Assembly (NCBI GenBank): GCA_029204225.1
Contig: CM055113.1
Span: 4,988,915-5,052,914, forward strand
Direction of reading: 5' to 3'
DNA length: 64,000 nucleotides
DNA from: Diphasiastrum complanatum
Taxonomy: Eukaryota > Streptophyta > Lycopodiopsida > Lycopodiales > Lycopodiaceae
A program made the translations under genes and the position numbers. Positions 56,700-64,000 of the stretch are shown here, one piece after another. Position 1 is the stretch's first letter. The number at the start of each line of letters is the position of its first letter. The notes under the pieces were generated by a model. It had not been told where the DNA came from. It was given only the letters and a program-made list of their open reading frames with translations, and did no database searches.

Positions 56700-58535
56700 C
56701 ATTTCATCCAAGGAGATACGACTGGCATCCATTGACGCAGCAAGACAAAGCTCCATTGAGGCAATGTGTTTGATCGAGAAGCACTTCGCCACATCCATTC
56801 ACACCATTCAAATGCATTGGTAGATGAGGTGGCCATTGTAGGTACATCATATACTTGCATCAATTGCATATTCTTAGTCCATCCTAGACTATTGTTATTG
56901 TGGTAATTCCAATGTTCTCTCACTAACATTGATATATATATTTTAATTTAGGCATTGTCCATAGTCGTTGGATGTTTTTCTTAGAATGATTCATGAAAAA
57001 ATTGAATGGCTTTGTAAGACAAAGAGCAAGGCCTGAGGGAAGCATGGCGGAAGGATGGCTAGTGCAAGAGTCCATGGTTTACATCACAGAGTTCCTTGCT
57101 CATAGCGATCCTTCTATTCATAATCTTTGGGATAAGAAGGATGATGATTGTGCTGTTGTGGAGGTTCCTCAAGGAAAAGGAGCGATTATGAGAATGAGTG
57201 AGTCCTTCAGGGAGATGGTAAATGAGTTTTGCATTCTTAATAGCGAGGAAATGCAAAAGTGGATTTCGCAATACGAAGAGGCCAAGGCTCGTAGACAAAC
57301 CACTCGAGCCACTTTCAGGAGAGGGCATAGAAGACAATCATATCCACCTGACCTTGCCCTTCTACCCAAGGACATGATGCTTGATTGGTTGTGTGAGGCC
57401 CTTAGAAAAGCCTCGGCAAACAACTAGGAAGTAACAGGGAGAGAGCGGGAATATGCAAGGGGGTGCAATTTACATGCAAGCTATGATGATCAACATTAAC
57501 ATGTCATTTAAAACAATTGTACGTGCAATTTTGTACATGTTTGTTGTATCCCTAACACATTTAGTTCCATTTCGTTCAGTACAAAAAATACAATGCACTT
57601 TGGGGATGACACTTTTGTATAGAGCGCATTGACAAAAATAGAAACATGTACGATTGTGGAGTCATGGCAAAATTTACCCAAGAGAGTCGAGCAAGCATGG
57701 CGGACACCAATTTACTCTCTTCTCAACTTGATTATTGTGGGACAATCAATGACATCCTCGAAGTTGGATTTAGGCAATTCAGCTTTTTTCATATTTGATT
57801 TCAAATGGTTCAAAGCTATTTGCAATGGTCTCAATGCAACTATCAGGAAAAATGAGAGTGGTTATTTTGCCATCCACTCTACCAAGCTTTGGACAGATCA
57901 AAGCGATACATTTGTTTTTCCTCAACAATGTGAGCAGGTACATTTCTTCTATGTCTTCAAGATATCTATGCTCTTTTGTTGTCAATCAATCGATTTTCAA
58001 TGTACAACAAAAAATGTATATTGTGTATAGTAATACCCAAGAAACTGTAACATAGGTATGGAAACTAACTATAAGTCAACATTTATGGTAACATCGATCA
58101 ATTATAGGTTGTCTTTCACCATGATCGTTTAGATCCCAGATGGTGGTATGTGATTCAAGTCACCCCTAGAAGTAAAATAATTTTGAAGATAGAGAGGTCG
58201 TGAAGGACATGGTGCTGCCAACTGCACCTCATGAACAAGATTGTGATGAGGATTCGATGACACATTTTTGGAGGATGATCATGTGCAAGCTTCACAAGCT
58301 AATGATGACATTGAGTGTGATGCATCATCATCGGATGGTTTGACGACACATGACACACCTTCTCGATCTCACTCGTCGTCACCATTGTCATTATCTTTTG
58401 AAGATCAGCTTATTAATGATGAAGCTATAGGAGATATTTGGGTAGAATTAGAGATAGACTCATTTGGTTGGCGGATTTGTCACATGATAATGAGGCAAAT
58501 GATAACGATGAACCACCAAATGAATAAGTGAGTAC
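56700..58535 (+). pseudogene. CACTA (En/Spm-type) transposase TNP2 remnant
   Basis: Fragments of the TNP2 C-terminal half are in order. DUF4218 gives MCLIEKHFATSIHTIQMH and LVDEVAIVG; after an apparent intron (GT 56,841, AG about 56,953) come IVHSRWMFFLE and LNGFVRQRARPEGSMAEGWL. DUF4216 (57,780-57,940, and VVFHHDRLDPRWWYVIQV at about 58,110) gives FDFKWFKAICNGLNAT and FPQQCEQVHFFY. An acidic end lies at 58,268-58,531. A frameshift after IQMH, a TGA in place of Arg after MFFLE, and stops near 58,030 make it inactive. The catalytic N-terminal half is absent. Confidence 0.8.
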
Positions 58536-58799
58536 GTTGTATTTCAATTCATTGTAATATTAATCATATGCTCACAGATGCAATTACACTTTGTTAGTTG
58601 ACTACTTGACATCGAACAAGAAGTCGATGCATGTGAGTACACAATTTGTGATCATCATTTTTTTGTGATAGATAAATTTATATATTTACTTGTGCATATG
58701 GCAACCAATGTTGATATGAAATGGAATTCAATACGTTGATAGGTAACAAATTCCAAAAGTGAGATTCATTTACATTATGTTTTATACCGTGGTTTACTT

Positions 58800-59152
58800 T
58801 TCATCAATCTCGATATCACCCTCGGTTAGCAGAGTGTCCTGAATGCCTCTGGCCACCTGGACCCTCTCTATAAATGTCTCGAAAACAAGTTAAAAACTGC
58901 TAGGCTTATACCAATGTCAACCTCAGTATACTCCTCAAATTAGGTTCAATATTTCGATGTATGTTCCGAGGCCCTCTTTATATCCCTCTCTATAAATGAC
59001 TCAAAAACAAGTTCAAATTTGGTAGGCGTATACCGAGGCCAAACATCAGACCCGAGGCTTGAGCGTTCCGCTGCCCCCGCGACTCATTTTAAAACCTATC
59101 TTTCAAAGAAACGCTCAAAAAGGCCTTCGTGATCACTCGGCCTCTTGTAGTG
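58800..59152. mobile_element. CACTA 3' terminal region
   Basis: The end TTGTAGTG at 59,145-59,152 is the reverse complement of CACTACAA, the terminal inverted repeat of this superfamily. The preceding 350 bp have subterminal-type duplications: CCCTCTCTATAAATG(T/A)CTC(G/A)AAAACAAGTT at about 58,860 and 58,985, and repeated CCGAGGC words. The other terminus was not found in the window. Confidence 0.65.
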
Positions 59153-60980
59153 GCAATGCACTACGCATAACAAATTCAAGCTCAAAATTCTTCTAAGCTC
59201 TACTTGATCTAGAATTTGAGATCATAAGGATATATTCAATTGATTACATAGGCATACACAAAATAATTGAATGTGCAGAAGCGGAAACAATAGATAATTC
59301 AGACGAATCAATACGAGAGTAGTATTACATAACAAGATGAATTAGAAAAACATACATTTATCGGTGACATTATTCTGAATGCAATAAGACATTAGATTGA
59401 ATACAAAAGGTAGCATGTACAAATTAGCAGGAAATTACGATGAACACAATACAATAGCAATGATAACTACATGCCCAAAAGCTAATCTGATTTACAATTG
59501 CTACAATGACAAGAAGATAATATGGTAGCTTTACGCTTGCTATCTCTTTATTTAGTGGTACCATTCTCTTTAGAAAGTTGACAATTTTTTGTCGATTTGA
59601 GCTGGAGTCGAAACAGTCGACAATTTTGTCGCTTTGAGTTAGAGAGTCGACAATAAATAATTTGTCGATTCGAGTTGGAGTCGAAACTTCAACTCGATGG
59701 TTTGATTGTTGAGACTCTCTCGATAGTTTGACTGGCATGACTCCCTCAAAAGTTTGACTTGATAGCTTGACTATCACGTAGATACCTATTTGTAATTCTC
59801 ATGTATTTCTGCAGATTGTGTGACAATGCGAGTAAATACACAGCAACATGAATGGATCTAGACGTCATGTGCTGCGTTGAACAATATTGACTGCTCCATG
59901 AAGTAGGACTGTCATGTTAAAATTTGTCAACAAGAAGAAAAAGCACCAAGTTTGATTTCTACTTCAAGACAACAAAATGCAGTGAGCCACATTACATCTT
60001 CATTACTACATCACCAAGATATTTAAGGTTCTATTCAAGCATTTCACAAGAGCTCTACATATGATCAACAAGATGCCAATAACCTTTATTCATGTGCCCA
60101 CACACATTACATAAGAAAGATTAGAATACTAGCTGATGAAGCAATAGTCTCCTCCTCTCCTACTATCCCTCCACAATACAAAAAATGAAAAGAGCAATGA
60201 AAAGAATGCTCTCTCTATTCCAATAATGTAAATGAATCTTCTCCTAAAGTCATGTGGAGTTCTGAGGTTCTGAGCAATTTAAGTTTCTGTTTCCACAACT
60301 TTGGAGAAACAAGCACATTTCCAACTATTGTCGAACTTTTTGCAAATGTGTTCTTTGTTTCAAGGCCCTTTCTGTTTAGAGGTGAGTGTCTCTATTCATG
60401 GCTGCAACAGATTTTTATATATGGGCAAAGATTTGTGGACTATATTTCTTGGACTAGGATTCTTCGAACATCAAATACTACATCTCCTGATTTAGCCTAG
60501 ACATGCCAACCTTCACTTGAGGTGAATGCCTTAATTTTTTCTCTTCTAAAGTTGAAATCATTCTTCTTGTAAAGTTATGTGACATTATGAGCAGTTAAAG
60601 TTTCTGATTTTGATTCCAATAAAAATAATACCAAGGCCTTGTATGAACTAGATCTAGAACTCCTAACTTTCAAAGCGTTGTTAAATACCATGAAATAGAA
60701 GTCAAATATTGAAATCTACTGCTAGAAGAAATTTTTTGTTGTTTATTTTTTAACATTGCAATTGTTGATTTACTCCTACAACAACAAGCTCAACATTCAC
60801 AGTGGACATCAACATGCAAGCTGGGCAAGAGATGTAGATACTTGTGAATTCGGATCTAGATTATTCTTCCTAAACGACGTGTGAAAGATTATGCAAATGC
60901 CATCTTAGGCCAATGTTATAGAATTGTCAAACATTTGCAAATGGCAACTTAGGCCAACATTGCAAATGTCAACTTAGGCA
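59153..60980. other. Spacer, perhaps LTR remains
   Basis: A 117-codon minus-strand frame at 59,424-59,777 has no recognisable domain; the DNA contains repeated GTCGACAAT(T/A) words and looks like LTR sequence. No gene recognised up to 60,980. Confidence 0.4.
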
Positions 60981-60999
60981 AATGTGATATTGTTCACAT

Positions 61000-61200
61000 T
61001 ATGGGACTATGGACGTGGAATGTATATCCAAATCCGACGTCCACGTGGAATGTTGGATTTTGACGTCCACATCACATTCGGCGTTCAAATTTCAAATGCA
61101 GTGTCCGGGATGCCGGAAACCCGGTATTTTCGGATTCTGATGTGTTTTATAGATGTCGGATTCCGATGACCCTGTTGCGACGTGTTTTGCGATGGCCGCG
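61000..61200. repeat. GACGTC-rich block, left
   Basis: Short words GACGTCCAC, GGATTCTGATGTG and TCGGATTCCGATG recur here and again in the block at 62,590-63,000. Confidence 0.5.
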
Positions 61201-61296
61201 ATGAATGAAAAAAAAATTAAGCTCGCAATTCATGTCACAAATCGCAGCGTGTGTTGTAGTGGTTGCCTACAAAACACATACACCTCCTCCTCCTCC

Positions 61297-61298
61297 TC

Positions 61299-61373
<75 letters not shown>

Positions 61374-61633
61374 TAAAAAGCTAACAATCCATTACTACCA
61401 AACACTATTATAAATAATTCTAACAATCTATTACAAGAAAAACAATATCTTAAATCATTTTAAATCAATGCAAAATTTAAAATAACACACTCACACTCAC
61501 ACATAAACACACTCACACTCACTCACTCTCTCTAAATCTTTATCTCTCTCTCAAATTACAATCTAAGATTCATTTATCATCAAACACTATCTATACAAAC
61601 AATTAACACTATTTATTTAAACATTTAACATTT

Positions 61634-61697
<64 letters not shown>

Positions 61698-61805
61698 ACC
61701 ATCTATTCATCTATCACACTGAATCCTAAATAAATGCAATAGATTATATATTTATCTATTATCCTAAATTCTAAATCAATGCAAAATGTCAAACACACAC
61801 ATCTC

Positions 61806-61887
<82 letters not shown>

Positions 61888-61991
61888 CACACAAATAATA
61901 AAACTAACAATCTATTACTACCAAACACTATATCTATATAACTATTACCCTAAATTATAAATCAATGCAAAATTCCAAACACATACACCTC

Positions 61992-62041
<50 letters not shown>

Positions 62042-62345
62042 AATTAAAAATGTAACAATCTATTACTACCAAATACTATCCTAAATAATTCTAACAATCT
62101 ATTAACAAGGAAAACAATATTTCTTAAATCATTTTAAATCAATGCAAAATTTAGAAAAACACACACATACACACACTCACATTCAGTCACTCTCTCTCAA
62201 ATTACAATCTAAGATTCATTTACCATCAAACACTATCTATTCAAACAGTTAAGACTTAATACTATATAAAACACTTATCACTATCTATTCAAACACTTAA
62301 CATTTAACACTATTTATTCAAACATTTATCTTTTCTCCCTTCACT
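61297..62345. repeat. (CT)n(CA)n microsatellite cluster with duplicated spacer
   Basis: CT arrays at 61,300-61,341, 61,635-61,694, 61,811-61,850 and 61,999-62,022; three of them pass directly into CA arrays. The spacer with ACAATCTATTACTACCAAA and CATTTTAAATCAATGCAAAA is present at about 61,377-61,475, partly at 61,905-61,985, and again at 62,048-62,150. This indicates tandem duplication of blocks of several hundred bp. No gene is present. Confidence 0.8.
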
Positions 62346-62589
62346 TTCCTTCACAAAAAAAAACAAAACTAATTTTATCTTTTAAAAAAAAAGCAAAACA
62401 TGAACTCAAAAGCCTCCAAAAGCTTTCATTATTATCAAGCACTAACCTCTAAGCATCAAAAGCATGAACTGATCTTCAAGAATCCCAATAATCGCAATAA
62501 TTGTTCCAAACTTGCCTTCAATCGATCCAACCTGCACAAAACAAATTGAGGAGAAAGACGCTGGACCATGCAAATTCGGAAAAAAGAAT

Positions 62590-63000
62590 CAAACGTTGGA
62601 TTTCGACATCCTCCAAACACGTCGGAATCCGATGTCCGTGTCGGACGTCAGAACCCAGCTGCCGTGGATAGGATGTCAGATTGTTGACATGGACGTCGGA
62701 TTGTTGACATGGATGTCAGAACTCAGGTGCCATGGACAGGATGTTAGATTGCTAATGTGGACGTCAGAATCCGACGTCCATCGAAATCTTACGTCCATGT
62801 CAGATGACGCATAATTTTTTTCTTTTTAAATAATGCCATGCTATATCCACGTCGTCATGTCGGATTCTGACATATTGGTTCCAACGTGCACTTTAAAACT
62901 TGCTTGTCGCCACAATTTGCCGATCACCGGACTCCCGGATTTGGAGCTTTTGCCTAGATGTTGGATTCTGATGTGTCGAATTCTGATAGATTATAAAATT
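62590..63000. repeat. GACGTC-rich block, right
   Basis: TGGACGTC(A/G)GA or its complement TCCGACGTCCA occurs about eight times, in both orientations, between 62,620 and 62,810. Related GGATTCTGA(T/C) words continue to about 62,985. The frame at 62,512-62,814 is a by-product of these repeats. Confidence 0.55.
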
Positions 63001-63371
63001 TTCAAAAATCCATCGGATGCTCACATCAAAATCCGCGTGATATGTTATTGTGATTGTCCACTTTTGCTTTCCTTGCATTCTGTTATTTGCATTTCCATTC
63101 ACGCTCTGGTTTCATTTCTCAGAAAATGCAAAAAGTGCAACAAGTGCCCAAAAACATCTGTCTTACAAAATTGGCGTATGCGAAAAATGGAAATGAAAAA
63201 TGCAAAAAATTCAACACATGGGCAAAATCGTGTGCACTGCAAATTGACCTAGCCAAAAAAGCCGAAGTGTGAAAAAGCCAAAAAAGCCAAAGGGTTTTTG
63301 AAGTTCACCATTTCCATCAGCTCTCTCTTGAACTAAGGAAACCTTCATTTGATCCCCATTGAGACCCTGTG
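63001..63371. other. Spacer before the last copia remnant
   Basis: Overlapping frames at 62,833-63,272 show no known domain. Confidence 0.4.
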
Positions 63372-64000
63372 CTACTCAAACAGAGTCTTGTTTAGAGGCT
63401 TTGTGAGTGTATCTGCCATCATGTCAGATGATTTAGCATATTGGATCATCAACTCCCTTTTCTGAATCAGATCTCTCATATGGTGATACTCCAGTGGGTT
63501 TGCTTTTGGAGTTAAAAACAAGATCCTCGGTGAGGCGGATTCGCTTTGGCTGTCCATATTCATTATAGTGGCTGAGCCTGTGGTTCAGCTAACTCGTTCA
63601 ATAGCATTAGAAGCCACACTAGCTCATTTGCATTTTAGGATACAACAACATATTCTACTTTACACGAGGATTGAGCAACCAAGGTCTTCTTCTTGCATAC
63701 CGAATTTACTATTGCTCCACATAGAACAAAACATCCACCAGAGACAGAATTACTGTCATCTCTGCTACTTGCCCAAGTGGCATCACTATAAGCAAGTAAC
63801 TCAAAATCAAAATTATTGTTAAAGGTTATGCCATACCTTGTTGTACCTTTAATTTATTGAACGACTCTCTTTGCCATTCTCCAATGTTTCTTGCCAGGAT
63901 TGTTACCAAATTGGCTGAGTACATAGCCACATCGATGTCAGATATTGTGCAGACCACAAGGTACACGAGGCTACCAATAAGGTTCTGATATGGCATTGTT
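63372..64000 (-). pseudogene. Copia RT end, RNase H and pol C-terminus, running off the right edge
   Basis: On the minus strand: PYQNLIGSLVYLVVCTISDI, then YSDATWASSRDDSNSVSGGC with FVLCGAIVN, KTLVAQSSCKVEYVVVS, and at the end EYHHMRDLIQKRELMIQYAK followed by MMADTLTKPL. These are the last conserved copia blocks in order. Stops and frame changes are frequent. The RNase H YSDATW block is intact. The remainder lies beyond 64,000. Confidence 0.85.

Noticed and set aside
59424-59777. 117-codon minus-strand frame
   Set aside because: Contains repeated GTCGACAAT-type DNA words and no domain; more likely LTR sequence than a gene.

Overview
The window looks like nuclear DNA of a land plant with a large, transposon-filled genome. 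Three things support this: an intron-containing SMARCA3-like (HLTF/RAD5-type) SWI/SNF helicase gene with plant-like exon structure, a captured fragment of a plastid-type omega-3 fatty acid desaturase, and the mix of mobile elements (Ty1/copia, Ty3/gypsy-like, hAT, CACTA, LINE, TRIM-like) with long (CT)n and (CA)n arrays. I cannot name the species. Almost everything except the helicase gene is mobile-element debris. No rRNA, tRNA, CRISPR array or organellar insert was seen.

Layout. 1-3.5 kb: gene-poor, one dispersed repeat. 3.5-6.1 kb: a small non-autonomous LTR element encoding a 110-residue basic protein. 6.1-7.55 kb: the 5' part of a copia element. 7.74-12.7 kb (minus): a gag-only, Ty3/gypsy-like element with a tRNA-Asp-type primer site and a gag carrying three shortened zinc knuckles. 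Its leader, a chimeric LTR, a protease scrap and a copia integrase scrap form one arm (about 11.06-14.57 kb) of a very large inverted repeat. The other arm lies at about 29.10-34.34 kb and carries an extra tandem copy of about 1.8 kb. The roughly 14.5 kb between the arms holds the desaturase fragment, a LINE scrap, a GC-rich decayed hAT transposase (17.7-22.0 kb, minus) with an unusual proline-rich, AT-hook tail, and two broken copia elements.

34.35-46.49 kb: a segment of about 2.25 kb is present twice in direct orientation, 9.9 kb apart. The right-hand copy runs straight into the first exon of the SMARCA3-like gene, so the duplicated block includes that gene's putative promoter and 5' leader. 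Between the copies sits a copia element on the minus strand (37,777-42,569) with both LTRs, PBS, PPT and a perfect 5-bp target-site duplication.

46.5-50.3 kb (plus): the SMARCA3-like gene with four recognisable exons. It has the SNF2 ATPase halves and the RING finger, but no N-terminal HIRAN domain and an apparent 1-nt frameshift near the end of the first exon. 50.3-64 kb: spacer DNA, a TRIM-like mini retrotransposon, an unrecognised three-exon gene remnant (minus), a CACTA Tnp2 remnant with its 3' terminus, a microsatellite-rich block flanked by GACGTC-rich motifs, and the 3' end of another copia element running off the right edge.

Only the SMARCA3-like gene, and possibly the unrecognised minus-strand exons near 55 kb, are candidates for cellular genes. 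The rest documents nested insertion, inverted and tandem duplication and gene-fragment capture around them.
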